In this document: positions 18,170-26,773 of the stretch, in pieces | Numbering within the stretch: the first letter of the stretch is position 1 | How the letters are laid out: each line of letters starts with the position of its first letter | NCBI GenBank assembly: GCA_028292405.1 | Contig: JAQGMJ010000029.1 | Coordinates: 1-64,000, forward strand | Source of the DNA: Betaproteobacteria bacterium | Lineage (GTDB): Bacteria > Pseudomonadota > Gammaproteobacteria > Burkholderiales > JAEUOS01 | Direction: 5' to 3' | Length of the DNA: 64,000 nt | Made by a program: the position numbers and the translations under genes | Notes under the pieces: generated by a model | What the model was told of the DNA's origin: nothing | The model's database searches: none | Seen by the model: only the letters and a program-made list of their open reading frames with translations

Positions 18170-19882
18170 CTAGGCGCCGGTCTTTTGATACGAGTGGAAG
18201 TCGCGCCCGGTGGCCGTCCACGGGTGCGGGGCGATGGCGTACATGTCGGTGACGCAATCGACCACCACCGGCTTGTTCATCGCAATCGCCTTTTCGATCG
18301 TCGGCTTCAAATCCTCCGGCTTCTCGACGCGCATGCCGACGCAGCCGAAGGACTCCGCCACCTTGGCAAAGTTGACCTCCGGGAAGCGCCACATTTCTTC
18401 GGAACGCCCGCGCTGCTTGCCGCCGTAGGCAACGTCGTTCAGGCGGATTTCCTGGTTCAGCGCGCTGTTGTTGTTGACCACGATCACCGCGTTGATGTTG
18501 TGGCGCCGCGCCGTCTCAAGCTCGGCGATGTGATAGTAGAAGCCGCCGTCGCCGGTGAAGCAGACCACCGGCCGGTCCGGCAGCGCGCACTTGACGCCGA
18601 GCGCGGCGGGGAAGCCCCAGCCGAGCGAGCCGGCGGTGCGGTAATAGCGCTGGTCAGGGTGGGTGAGCTCGATCATGCGCGAGGTCCAGATACCGGCATG
18701 GCCGGTGTCGGAGACCACCACGCCGTTGGAGGGCAGCGCCTCCGAGATGGCGCGGCAGACGCGCTCCGGGCGCAGGGGCACGGCATTCGAATCGCGGTGC
18801 TCGGCGCGCTCGGCGCGCCACTCCGCCACCAGTTCCTGCGTGCGCTTGACCCAGGCGGCGGTGGCGCCCTTGCGCGGCTGCGCCACTTCGAGCATGCGCG
18901 CCAGCACCGCGCGGGCGTCGCCCAGCACGGAGACGGCATTCGGGTAATTGCGGCCGAGTTCCTCGGGCGCGATGTCGACCTGGATCACGCGGCTGCCGGG
19001 CGCCGGGAACATCCAGTTGTTAGTGACCTGGCCGCCGGTGTGACTGCCGATGAACATGACGAGGTCGGACTCGTGCAACGTACGGTTGGCGCAGTCGCGC
19101 GAGTAGGCGCCGGGCACGCCGACGTTGAGCGGATGGTCGTCCACCAGCGCGGCCTTGGAGTTGAGCGCGGTGGCAATCGGTATCTGCATGCGGGTGGCGA
19201 ACTCGGCCAGCACTTCCTGCGCGCCGGAGCGCATCACGCCGCCGCCGGCGACGATGACGGGACGCTCGGCAGCGGCGAGCATTTCCACCGCCTTGCGCAC
19301 CAGCGCCATCTCCGGCTCGGGACGAAACGCCGGCGCCTGCTTGTACATGTCCTCGATCAGCGGGTCGAGCTCGGCGGTGGCTTCCGTGATCTGCCCGAGG
19401 TGGCTCTGGATGCGCAGGTGTACCGGGCCGGGCGCGCCGGTGGTGGCGGCGCGAAAGGCCTGGCGGATCATGTCGGGCATGCGCGTGACCACGTCCACCT
19501 GCGCGTTCATCTTGGTGACGGGGTCGAACTGGGTGACGTCGTCCACCTCCTGGTAGGCGTGGCGGTTGCGCGACACCGGGGTCGGCCCGCCGGTGATGGC
19601 GATCATCGGCGAGCCGGCCAGGTACGCGTCGCGCAAACCGGCGGCGAGGTTGGAGGCGCCGATCATCTGCGCCATGCACACGCCGGGCTTGCCGCTGGCG
19701 CGGGCGTAGCCGTCGGCCATGTAGGCGGCGGCCTTTTCGCCGTGCACCATCACGCGGGCGATCGGCATGTCTTCCATTTCGGCAAAGGCCTTGAGCATGA
19801 AGGCCGGCACGAAAAAGATGTGGCTGACGTCGTAGCCACGCATCATCTCGGCGAACAGCCGAGCCCCGGTCATTTGCGCCAT
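18170..19882 (-). CDS. Thiamine-diphosphate-dependent enzyme (acetolactate-synthase-like)
   Basis: 570 residues from ATG 19882 with AGGAGA upstream. The PYR domain has the catalytic Glu in MVHGEKAAAYMADGYAR. The middle domain has RPVIVAGGGVMRSGA. The PP domain has the ThDP/Mg motif GDGGFYYHIAELETA and VVNNNSALNQE. Overall it resembles acetolactate synthase, benzoylformate decarboxylase and glyoxylate carboligase relatives rather than true IlvB, and no small-subunit gene is near. It is the first gene of a unit with two cupins and a TctC protein, divergent from a LysR regulator. It is probably a catabolic decarboxylase or carboligase of unknown substrate. Confidence 0.88.
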   Translation of the reverse strand: MAQMTGARLFAEMMRGYDVSHIFFVPAFMLKAFAEMEDMPIARVMVHGEKAAAYMADGYARASGKPGVCMAQMIGASNLAAGLRDAYLAGSPMIAITGGPTPVSRNRHAYQEVDDVTQFDPVTKMNAQVDVVTRMPDMIRQAFRAATTGAPGPVHLRIQSHLGQITEATAELDPLIEDMYKQAPAFRPEPEMALVRKAVEMLAAAERPVIVAGGGVMRSGAQEVLAEFATRMQIPIATALNSKAALVDDHPLNVGVPGAYSRDCANRTLHESDLVMFIGSHTGGQVTNNWMFPAPGSRVIQVDIAPEELGRNYPNAVSVLGDARAVLARMLEVAQPRKGATAAWVKRTQELVAEWRAERAEHRDSNAVPLRPERVCRAISEALPSNGVVVSDTGHAGIWTSRMIELTHPDQRYYRTAGSLGWGFPAALGVKCALPDRPVVCFTGDGGFYYHIAELETARRHNINAVIVVNNNSALNQEIRLNDVAYGGKQRGRSEEMWRFPEVNFAKVAESFGCVGMRVEKPEDLKPTIEKAIAMNKPVVVDCVTDMYAIAPHPWTATGRDFHSYQKTGA

Positions 19883-20051
19883 CTGTATGTCTCCTCTTAT
19901 CTGGTTCGCGCTGCGCGCCCTCTGGCGGCAGGCATTGCGGACTAGTGTGCGAGCCCGCGCCGGCCTATGCATCTTCTTTTTAATTGGATATGATTCGATA
20001 AAGATTCTTTATGGCCTTGCTTCGCATCGCCTGGGGCTTCGCGGGAGGCGA
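19883..20051. promoter_or_regulatory. Divergent promoter region between ThDP operon and LysR gene
   Basis: 169 bp between two divergent starts. It includes the AT-rich stretch at about 19975-20015 (TTTAATTGGATATGATTCG and neighbouring AAAGATTCTTTAT), which has T-rich/A-rich dyads fitting LysR-type binding. The exact box was not determined. Confidence 0.45.
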
Positions 20052-20972
20052 ATGAACGTCGAGCAACTACGCTATTTGTGCTGCATCGCCGCCGAGGGCT
20101 TCAGCGTCTCGGCGGCGGCGCGGCGCCTCGGCACTTCGCAGCCGGCGGTGAGCCAGAAGGTGCGCGCGCTGGAAAAGACGCTGGGGGTGGAACTGCTGGT
20201 GCGCCACGGCAACCGCCTGCTCGGCTTCACCGCCGCCGGCCAGTCGGTGCACGCGACGGCGCTGAACATGGTGCGCGACGCCGACAACCTGCTGCGCATC
20301 GCCGCCGAGTTCAAGCAGCGCGGCAGCGGCCGCCTGGTGGTGGCCGCCACCCACATCAACGCGCGCTACGTGCTCGGCCCGGTGATCAAGGAATTCCGCC
20401 GCAGCACGCCGGCGGTGGACTTCGAAGTGTGGCAGGGCACGCCGGCGCAGATTGCCGAGTGGGTGACTTCGGGCGCGGCCGACATGGGCATCGGCACCCA
20501 GCCCAAGCAGGTGCGCGAAAACCTGGTCTACCTGCGCTGCGCCGAGCTGCCGCGCATTCTCATAGCCCCGCCCGGCCACGCCATCCTGCGCGAAAAAAAG
20601 CTCACGCTGGCCGCCATCGCGCGCCACCCCTTCATCGCCATGGACCCGATCTTCGCCGGCGGCTCCACCGTGCGCAAGACCTTCGAAGACGCCGGCCTGG
20701 CGCCGAAAACCCTCCTCACCGCCATCGACCCCGACGTGATCAAGTGGTACGTCGAACTTGGCCTGGGCTTAGCCGTGATGCCCGCCGTCTCCTACGACCG
20801 CGCCCGCGACCAGGGCCTGCGCGCGCTCGACGCCAGCCACCTGTTCGAAGCCACCGTGACGCACATCGAACTGCTGCGCGGGCGCTACCTCACCAGCCAC
20901 ATGCTGCACATGATCACGCTGCTGGCCCCCAAGCTGAGCCGGGAGGATGTGCTGCGGGCGATGGTGGCGTAG
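20052..20972 (+). CDS. LysR-family transcriptional regulator (CysB/Cbl-like)
   Basis: 306 residues from ATG 20052 with GGGAGGCG upstream. The N-terminal winged helix (MNVEQLRYLCCIAAEG, ARRLGTSQPAVSQKVRALEKTLG, LVRHGNRL) is followed by a periplasmic-binding-like effector domain starting RLVVAATHINARYVLGPVI. The ATHINARY segment recalls CysB/Cbl regulators (ATHTQARY), which sense sulphur metabolites. It is divergent from the ThDP-cupin-cupin-TctC unit and most likely controls it. Confidence 0.9.
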   Translation: MNVEQLRYLCCIAAEGFSVSAAARRLGTSQPAVSQKVRALEKTLGVELLVRHGNRLLGFTAAGQSVHATALNMVRDADNLLRIAAEFKQRGSGRLVVAATHINARYVLGPVIKEFRRSTPAVDFEVWQGTPAQIAEWVTSGAADMGIGTQPKQVRENLVYLRCAELPRILIAPPGHAILREKKLTLAAIARHPFIAMDPIFAGGSTVRKTFEDAGLAPKTLLTAIDPDVIKWYVELGLGLAVMPAVSYDRARDQGLRALDASHLFEATVTHIELLRGRYLTSHMLHMITLLAPKLSREDVLRAMVA

Positions 20973-20993
20973 CGCCGGGTCGACAGGCGCCTT

Positions 20994-21314
20994 TCAAGCC
21001 GCCCATCCGGTCGCTACGCCGACCTTGCTTACCGCAACAAAACAGGTGAACGCGGAATTGGACACCTGAATATCATCATCAATATGTTGCCCAATAAAGG
21101 CCGCCGCCTGGTCTCTCGGCAACATGGCGCCGATTCCCGGATCAGAGTGGATCAAAACAATCACCTCTTGATCCGGGATATATCCCGACAGCAAACCGGA
21201 AATCGCTTTTATGTCCGCCGCCTTGCCGTCGTGCACATAAATCCAATCGTGGTCTTCCGGATTTTCCGGAAAAAATTCGATTGCATATTCATCGTATATT
21301 TTGGTCGGACTCAT
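20994..21314 (-). CDS. Hypothetical acidic protein in a lower-GC patch
   Basis: 106 residues from ATG 21314 (MSPTKIYDEYAIEFFPENPE). Acidic and aromatic in the first third (DHDWIYVHDGKAADIKA), hydrophobic strands VIVLIHSD and AFTCFVAVSKVGV later. Base composition is clearly lower in GC than the neighbours. No family was recognised. Size, charge and isolation would fit an orphan immunity-type protein, but no toxin gene is adjacent. Confidence 0.55.
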   Translation of the reverse strand: MSPTKIYDEYAIEFFPENPEDHDWIYVHDGKAADIKAISGLLSGYIPDQEVIVLIHSDPGIGAMLPRDQAAAFIGQHIDDDIQVSNSAFTCFVAVSKVGVATGWAA

Positions 21315-21346
21315 GATGGTTGTGGCAATTGGCGAGAGGAGCCCGC

Positions 21347-22324
21347 CTACTCCGCCTTGATATTGTTCTCGCGGATGATCTGCTTCCACTTCGCGCCGTC
21401 GCGCTCCGCCAGCGCGGCCATCTCGGCCGGGCTGGTGCTCTGCGGGTCCACGCCGGTCTCGGTCAGTCGCTTGCGCACCGCCGGATCGGCCAGCGTCTCG
21501 CGCACGGCCTTGTTGAGCTTTTCCATGATGGCCGCGGGCGTCTTGCCGGAGACATACATCGCGCTCCAGTTGTTCATCTCCACGCCCGCGATACCCTGCT
21601 CGGCAAACGTGCGCACGTTGGGAAACACCTCGACGCGCTTCGGCATCGCGACAGCCAGCGCCTTCAGGTGGCCCGACTGTACCTGGCCGACCAGGCCCGG
21701 CACGTCGCCGATGAACGCATCGACGTGGCCGCCCAGCAAATCGCTGATGGCCGGCGCCGCGCCCTTCTCGGGGATGTGAACAAACTTCACGCCGGTGGCC
21801 TTGGACAACAGCTCGATGCCCATGTGCGGCATGCTGCCGATACCCGACGAGGCGAAATTGACCTTCTGCACCTTGGCATTGGCGACGAAACTCTTCGCAT
21901 CGGTCGCGGGGTTTTTCGGATTCACCACCAGCATCTCCGGCGTGTTGATCACGAGTGAGACCGGCGCCAGGTCGTCCACCGAATAGGTGAGCTTGGGGTA
22001 CAGGTAGGGATTGATCACGATCGCGCCCGACGTGGTCAGCCACAGCGTCTTTCCGTCGGCCGGCTCATGCACCACGAAACCCGCCGCGATCGCGCCGTTG
22101 GCGCCGGGCCGGTTGTCCACCACCACGTTCTGCTCCAGCGCCTTGCCCAGGCGCTCGGCAATCACCCGCGCCACCAGGTCGGTAGGGCCGCCCGGCGGAA
22201 AGGCGGCGACCAGGCGCGTCACCGATTGCGCGTGGGCGGCGGCGGCGGACAGCAGCATTGCCGCTGCCAATGCGAGGGCGCTTATTGCGCGTGTGCTGCG
22301 AGGGAACTCAGTCAGCCATTTCAT
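21347..22324 (-). CDS. Bug/TctC-family periplasmic substrate-binding protein
   Basis: 325 residues from ATG 22324 with GGAGG upstream. Signal peptide ends AAAAHAQ. Family landmarks are RLVAAFPPGGPTDLVARV, NRPGANGAIAAGFV, HEPADGKTLWLTTSG, FASSGIGSMPHM and VHIPEKGAAPAISDLLGGH. It binds an unknown carboxylate. There are no transporter membrane genes nearby, so it is an orphan receptor. Confidence 0.9.
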   Translation of the reverse strand: MKWLTEFPRSTRAISALALAAAMLLSAAAAHAQSVTRLVAAFPPGGPTDLVARVIAERLGKALEQNVVVDNRPGANGAIAAGFVVHEPADGKTLWLTTSGAIVINPYLYPKLTYSVDDLAPVSLVINTPEMLVVNPKNPATDAKSFVANAKVQKVNFASSGIGSMPHMGIELLSKATGVKFVHIPEKGAAPAISDLLGGHVDAFIGDVPGLVGQVQSGHLKALAVAMPKRVEVFPNVRTFAEQGIAGVEMNNWSAMYVSGKTPAAIMEKLNKAVRETLADPAVRKRLTETGVDPQSTSPAEMAALAERDGAKWKQIIRENNIKAE

Positions 22325-22431
22325 CTTGCCTCCGTAAAATTTTTTGATGTTTGCGCCGGATAATGGCGCCGGCTCACGCACTTCAGGAGCCCATATCGAA
22401 AATTACATCGAGCCAGGCCCCTCCTGTTTCT

Positions 22432-22683
22432 TCAGCTAAAGCGGACCCCTAACAAGCCCAGACACACCAGTGCCGTTACAGGAATCGTCGGCACGTACAA
22501 CAGCGCGCCCACAGTCAGGAACGCCCGGCCCTCGCCGCCTCGATGGTTGCCCATCAGCAGAGGCCAGACCACCCAGCTGCATGCGGCGGCGACACCCCAA
22601 ATATTCGCGTCATTGCCGCCGTCCCACGCCTTGAACAGGGTCCAGATCGCCAGGACCGCCAGGGAGTGCACCATCGACATCAT
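22432..22683 (-). CDS. Small membrane protein, possibly the 3' half of a frameshifted gene
   Basis: 83 residues with two or three hydrophobic stretches (MVHSLAVLAIWTLFKAW, GVAAACSWVVWPLLMG, ALLYVPTIPVTALVCLGLLG). The same frame stays protein-like upstream of the ATG (RRQFPGTTKPYAFAG) until a TGA near 22740. It overlaps the zinc-ribbon frame at 22610-22990, which loses protein character at about that point. A single ancestral zinc-ribbon plus membrane protein broken by a frameshift fits well. Confidence 0.5.
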   Translation of the reverse strand: MMSMVHSLAVLAIWTLFKAWDGGNDANIWGVAAACSWVVWPLLMGNHRGGEGRAFLTVGALLYVPTIPVTALVCLGLLGVRFS

Positions 22684-22990
22684 GCCCGCAAATGCGTATG
22701 GTTTCGTTGTTCCCGGGAACTGGCGGCGCCATCACTGCTGCTTGATCTGGACTGTAAGTCGACGCCCGCGGCCTCGAAGAATCTTCCGCGCGCGTTGCCG
22801 CGCCGCCCGACACTGGCGCCTCCTTAGCGCTCACCCCATTGCGCGAAACCAGATTCGCGTAGGTCGTGCGAAAGGCGGCTATTTGCCGCACACGAGCGCC
22901 GGCGGGACAGCCACAGAGACCACAAGACTTCGCTCCCGGCTCATTGACATGATCACAGGCCAGGCAACGCCACCTATAAGCGGGCTTCAT
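22610..22990 (-). CDS. Zinc-ribbon protein, possibly the 5' half of a frameshifted gene
   Basis: 126 residues starting MKPAYRWRCLACDHVNEPG. The two CXXC pairs (CLACDHVNE and CGLCGCPAG) form a RanBP2/zinc-ribbon-like knuckle at the extreme N-terminus. From about residue 80 onward the sequence is low-complexity and unlike a folded protein, and the other frame becomes membrane-like instead. The real product is probably zinc-ribbon plus membrane helices, split by an indel around 22740-22800. Confidence 0.5.
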   Translation of the reverse strand: MKPAYRWRCLACDHVNEPGAKSCGLCGCPAGARVRQIAAFRTTYANLVSRNGVSAKEAPVSGGAATRAEDSSRPRASTYSPDQAAVMAPPVPGNNETIRICGHDVDGALPGGPGDLDPVQGVGRRQ

Positions 22991-23017
22991 TGCCGTCCGT
23001 CCTTCTCCATATTTATT

Positions 23018-23245
23018 ATGGCGCGGAAAAGAATAAAAGGGAGAGTATCGAATATCGGCCGGGCGGACAGCGAAAAAATACGTGCTTCACGGAGCCAGGC
23101 CGCGCGCTTCCAAGAGAACCTCAGGGAGATCATTGGTCTCGACTTCGCCGGCCCGGTGCGCGGCGATGCCGCGCTCGATCTCGTGGTCCGATGCATTGCA
23201 ACTTCGCGAAGTTCTTGCTCCGAATCAGCCACGAAGGCCCCTTGA
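23018..23245 (+). CDS. Hypothetical small basic protein
   Basis: 75 residues (MARKRIKGRVSNIGRADSEK...). Basic N-terminus, then a short helical stretch FQENLREIIGLDF and DAALDLVVRCIATS. No ribosome site and no family were recognised. It may be a gene fragment. Low confidence. Confidence 0.25.
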   Translation: MARKRIKGRVSNIGRADSEKIRASRSQAARFQENLREIIGLDFAGPVRGDAALDLVVRCIATSRSSCSESATKAP

Positions 23246-23282
23246 GTTGAATGCTTTATGTCGCGGCGTTGCAGTGCACCCG

Positions 23283-24302
23283 CTACACCGGCTTGATATC
23301 CAGTTCCTTCACCACCCCGCGCCAGTATTGATAATCGCGCGCCACCTGTGAATTCAGATCCGCCGCGCTTACCGTGGTGTTGGGCGTGACGCCGAAGTCG
23401 CGCAGCTTGGCCTGGTTGTCGGGCACGGTGATGATCTTCGTAAGTTCGCGGTTGAGAAACGCGATGATGTCTTCCGGCGTGCCCTTGGGGGCGAAGAGCG
23501 CGTGGTAGGAGCCGCTGACCATGCCTTCTGGGTCGAGGTCGGCCATGTATTCGTTGGCGGCGGCGACGTTGGGAATTTCCGGGTTGCGGGTGGAGCCGGT
23601 GATGCAGATGCCCTTGACGCGCCCGGCCTTCACCTTGGGCACGGCCGCCGCGCCGCCTTCGAGGTAAAGGCTGACGGTGCCGCCCATCAGGTCCATCTCC
23701 GGGTTCTGCTTGTAGGGGATGTGGTGCAGCTTGATGCCAAGCTTGTGCTGCCACGCTTCCATGGTCATGTGCGGCTGCGAGCCGATGCCGTTGGAGGCGA
23801 AGTTGATCTTGTCCGGGTTGGCGCGCGCGTACTCCACCAGTTCCTTCAGGTTGTTGAAGGGCGTGTTGGGCGCGGCGGTGAGCACGTGCGGCACGGTGGC
23901 GATTTGCGCGATGGCGCGAAAGTCGGCCATCGGGTTGTACTTCGGGTTGGGGTAGACGTTGGGCACCATCGCCATTACGCCCTTGACCGTGAAGAAGAGG
24001 TTGTAGCCGTCCGGCGGCATGGTGGCCGCATACTCGGCGCCGATCAGCCCGCCGGCGCCGGCCTTGTTCTCGATGAACACGGTTTGCCCCAGCGCCTTCG
24101 ACATGCGGTCGGCGATGAAGCGCGCGATCACGTCGGGCGAGACGCCGGGGGAGTGCGGCACGACCACGCGGATCGGCTTGTTCGGGTAGGCACTTTGCGC
24201 GCGCAGCGGGAGGGCGGCCATCGCGCCGATGGCGCCGGCGGCGCGCAGCAGGCGGCGGCGGGTTTGCATGTTCTGTTGCACGTTTTGTCTCCGGAGGTTC
24301 AT
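23283..24302 (-). CDS. Bug/TctC-family periplasmic substrate-binding protein
   Basis: 339 residues from ATG 24302 with AAGGAGTT upstream. The N-terminus has a twin-arginine-like motif (TRRRLLRAAGAIGAMAALPL), so Tat export is possible. Family landmarks are KPIRVVVPHSPGVSPDVIAR, NKAGAGGLIGAEYAA, PPDGYNLFFT, FASNGIGSQPHMTME and HHIPYKQNPEMDLMGG. Orphan receptor; ligand unknown. Confidence 0.9.
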   Translation of the reverse strand: MNLRRQNVQQNMQTRRRLLRAAGAIGAMAALPLRAQSAYPNKPIRVVVPHSPGVSPDVIARFIADRMSKALGQTVFIENKAGAGGLIGAEYAATMPPDGYNLFFTVKGVMAMVPNVYPNPKYNPMADFRAIAQIATVPHVLTAAPNTPFNNLKELVEYARANPDKINFASNGIGSQPHMTMEAWQHKLGIKLHHIPYKQNPEMDLMGGTVSLYLEGGAAAVPKVKAGRVKGICITGSTRNPEIPNVAAANEYMADLDPEGMVSGSYHALFAPKGTPEDIIAFLNRELTKIITVPDNQAKLRDFGVTPNTTVSAADLNSQVARDYQYWRGVVKELDIKPV

Positions 24303-24515
24303 CTGGAACTCCTTCTGGTTTTATGGGGCAAGGCGCTGCGAAACCCCGTTACGAAAACCCGTCAAGGTTCACAATGCGCGCCGCCTCTCCACCCACAATA
24401 ACGCATCCGCTTTGTCCGGACAAGCAACGCATGCGGCGCATAAGGCGGGAATGCCGCCGCCGCCCGCTATGATTTATGCTTCAGCCAAGCGCAACCAACC
24501 TTAGTCAGCAGCCCC

Positions 24516-25001
24516 ATGACCGCCACCCCGCCGACCGCCCCGCCCGCCTTCATCCTCGGCACCTGGTACCTCGACGAGGCCTATGCGATCGACGAGGCCG
24601 GCACCCGCCTGTTCGACCTCTACGGCGCCAAGCCGGACGGGCTGATCGTCTACGGCGGCGACGGCCGCATGGTCGCGCTGATCACCCACGAAGGCCGCGC
24701 GCGCATCGACGGCGACCGCCAGGCCGCGCCGGCGGACCAGCGCGCCACCGCCTACGAGTCCTCCATCGGCTATGCCGGCCCCTACACGGTGGACGGCGAG
24801 CGCGTGGTGCATCACGTCGACGTCTCCACCTACCCCAACTGGGTCGGCACGGACCTCAAGCGCTTCTACACCCGCGAGGGCCAGGGCGAGGACGAAAGCC
24901 TGACCCTGCGCACCCCGCCGCAAATGCAAAACGGCAAGGTCACGGTGATGAAACTGATCTGGCGCCGCAAGCGCACCCGCGCCGCCGGCGTGCCGAGCTA
25001 G
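24516..25001 (+). CDS. Lipocalin-like domain protein
   Basis: 161 residues. The N-terminal GTWYLDEAYAID matches the G-x-W opening of lipocalin-like (Lipocalin_5) domains. It is followed by DGLIVYGGDGRMVALI, AYESSIGYAGPYTVDGERVVHHVDVSTYP landmarks and a C-terminal basic tail WRRKRTRAAG. No signal peptide, so cytosolic. Such proteins are often encoded singly and are of unknown ligand. Confidence 0.8.
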   Translation: MTATPPTAPPAFILGTWYLDEAYAIDEAGTRLFDLYGAKPDGLIVYGGDGRMVALITHEGRARIDGDRQAAPADQRATAYESSIGYAGPYTVDGERVVHHVDVSTYPNWVGTDLKRFYTREGQGEDESLTLRTPPQMQNGKVTVMKLIWRRKRTRAAGVPS

Positions 25002-25312
25002 CAGGCGGTACGGGCGGTCGCGGCCGCCCTTGTAGCGCCGGCGTAAGACAGCGGAGCTACAATCAGCGGTTCATCGTTGGTGCAAGGCTGCCCGGCGCCC
25101 GGGGTTTTGTGCGGGAATTCGCGTGAGGCCGGACGCAAGCCCGCGTGCGGGGTTTCGTGCGGGGGTTTCGTGCGGGGGTTGCGCGCCGAACCGCGTGCCG
25201 GATTTCGCATGAAGCCGGGTGCAAACTCGCGCGCGGAATTTTGCATGGCATTGCGCACGGAATTTTTGCCCGCCGCCGCGCTCCAACCGTGAAGCAAACG
25301 GATAAAAAGACC
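25002..25312. other. Intergenic region with inverted and degenerate direct repeats
   Basis: Contains the inverted repeat TTGTAGC (25030-25036) / GCTACAA (25056-25062). It also contains a degenerate direct-repeat tract (25105-25280) with units of GTGCGGGGTTTC type, clearest at 25145-25182 (three copies of 12-13 bp). No convincing protein frame. Confidence 0.5.
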
Positions 25313-26311
25313 ATGACCGCCACCACCCAAATCCCAGCCACGCCCAGCGCCTTGCGCGTCCACCAGTTCGCCGGCCTGGCCCCCGGCCCGAAGCTCATCG
25401 TGCTCGGCGCCGTGCACGGCAACGAGGTCTGCGGCACCCGCGCCATCGAGCGCGTGCTCGCCGAGCTCGATGCCGGCACACTTGCCATCACCCGCGGCCA
25501 AGTCACCTTCGTCCCCGTCACCAACCCGCTCGCCTATCAAAAAGGCCAGCGCCAGGGCGACCGCAACCTCAACCGCAACCTCGGACCCACACCCGAGCCC
25601 AAGGACTTCGAAGACCGCATCGCCAATGCGCTGTGCCCCCTGCTCGCCGCGCACGACGTGCTGCTCGACCTGCATTCCTTCCACACCCCCGGCCAGCCCT
25701 TCGTCATGCTCGGGCCGCCGGACAACAACGGTGCCCTCGAACCTTTTACCCACGCCCGCGAAGAAGCGCGCCTCGCCGCGCACCTCGGGCCCCGGCGCAT
25801 CGTCGAAGGCTGGATGGACGCCTACGCCAGCGGCGTCGCCCGCCGCCGCGCCGACGCGCAAAAACCCGGCGGCCACGCCTACGCCCCCGCCCTGCTCGAC
25901 GCCCGCTACGGCGTCGGCACCTCCGAATACATGCGCGCCCACGGCGGCTACGGCGTCACCCTCGAATGCGGCCAGCACGCCGACCCGCAAGCCCCCGAAG
26001 TCGCCTACCGCGCGATCCGCCAGATCCTGGCGCTGCTCGAACTCGCCCCCATCACACTGGAGCCCGCCGGCACCACATTCGAAACCCTGCGCCTCTCCCA
26101 GGTCATCGACCGCGAATCCCCCGACGACCTCTTCGCCCGCCCCTGGGCCAGCTTCGACCCGGTAAAGCAGGGCGAACGCATCGGCACACGCCGCGACGGC
26201 ACGCCCATCACCGCGCCGGCCGACGGGCATATCGTCTTCCCCAACCCGAATGCACTGCCGGGGGCGGAGTGGTTTTATTTCGCGCAGAAGAGTGCGAGGC
26301 AGCCGGGGTGA
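25313..26311 (+). CDS. Succinylglutamate desuccinylase/aspartoacylase family protein
   Basis: 332 residues from ATG 25313 (an in-frame GTG at 25289 is an alternative). M14-type zinc-acylase motifs are visible: GAVHGNEVCG (zinc His and Glu), NRNLNRNLG, the third zinc ligand in LLDLHSFHT, and the catalytic Glu in TLECGQH. The C-terminal beta domain has GTRRDGTPITAPADGHIVFP. It should deacylate an N-acyl amino acid or similar amide; the exact substrate cannot be told. Its stop overlaps the next gene as GTGA. Confidence 0.85.
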   Translation: MTATTQIPATPSALRVHQFAGLAPGPKLIVLGAVHGNEVCGTRAIERVLAELDAGTLAITRGQVTFVPVTNPLAYQKGQRQGDRNLNRNLGPTPEPKDFEDRIANALCPLLAAHDVLLDLHSFHTPGQPFVMLGPPDNNGALEPFTHAREEARLAAHLGPRRIVEGWMDAYASGVARRRADAQKPGGHAYAPALLDARYGVGTSEYMRAHGGYGVTLECGQHADPQAPEVAYRAIRQILALLELAPITLEPAGTTFETLRLSQVIDRESPDDLFARPWASFDPVKQGERIGTRRDGTPITAPADGHIVFPNPNALPGAEWFYFAQKSARQPG

Positions 26312-26676
26312 AGTCGCTAAGTCGAGCAGAGGCGCGATCAATGGTGGAGGCTTCATTTGCGCGGTCGATAACGACGCCAAATACATCAAAGCTGCCTTGG
26401 GATGAATTCATCGAGCAAGAAAAGGCAGCTTTGCGTCAGTGCCTAGTAGAGCCCTTTGCGGTAATCGCAAAGCCCGGAGCCATGGCGATTGCAGAATTTG
26501 GGTTTGAGAACAAAACGTATGAAATGATTGCTATCGCAAACGCAGATGCCATCTGGCTGTTCTATGAACCAGCATCTGGGTTCTACTACAAGGGCTGGAA
26601 CGAAGAAGGCGATAGAGCAAGTCTGTATTTTTTGGGTTTTTGTTCAGACGATGCCTTGACCGAGTGGCGAGGATAG
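26308..26676 (+). CDS. Hypothetical protein, lower GC
   Basis: 122 residues from a GTG that overlaps the preceding stop by 4 bp (GTGA). Sequence is protein-like (RSMVEASFARSI, PWDEFIEQEKAALRQCL, AIWLFYEPASGFYYKGW) and acidic at the end. GC content is much lower than the upstream deacylase, suggesting separate origin despite the tight overlap. No family was recognised. Confidence 0.6.
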   Translation: MKSLSRAEARSMVEASFARSITTPNTSKLPWDEFIEQEKAALRQCLVEPFAVIAKPGAMAIAEFGFENKTYEMIAIANADAIWLFYEPASGFYYKGWNEEGDRASLYFLGFCSDDALTEWRG

Positions 26677-26773
26677 CGATTCATCCCCAAGCATTAAAAG
26701 GGCTCCGGCTCGACGGGACTTGTTGAGGCGTCCTGCCACCCCGTGCCATTCGAGCCAGCCCCTTCTCACCCCG

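Noticed and set aside
18083-19945. 620-codon plus-strand frame opposite the ThDP enzyme
   Set aside because: The His/Gly/Arg-rich translation lacks any fold signature, whereas the minus strand has the ThDP motifs.
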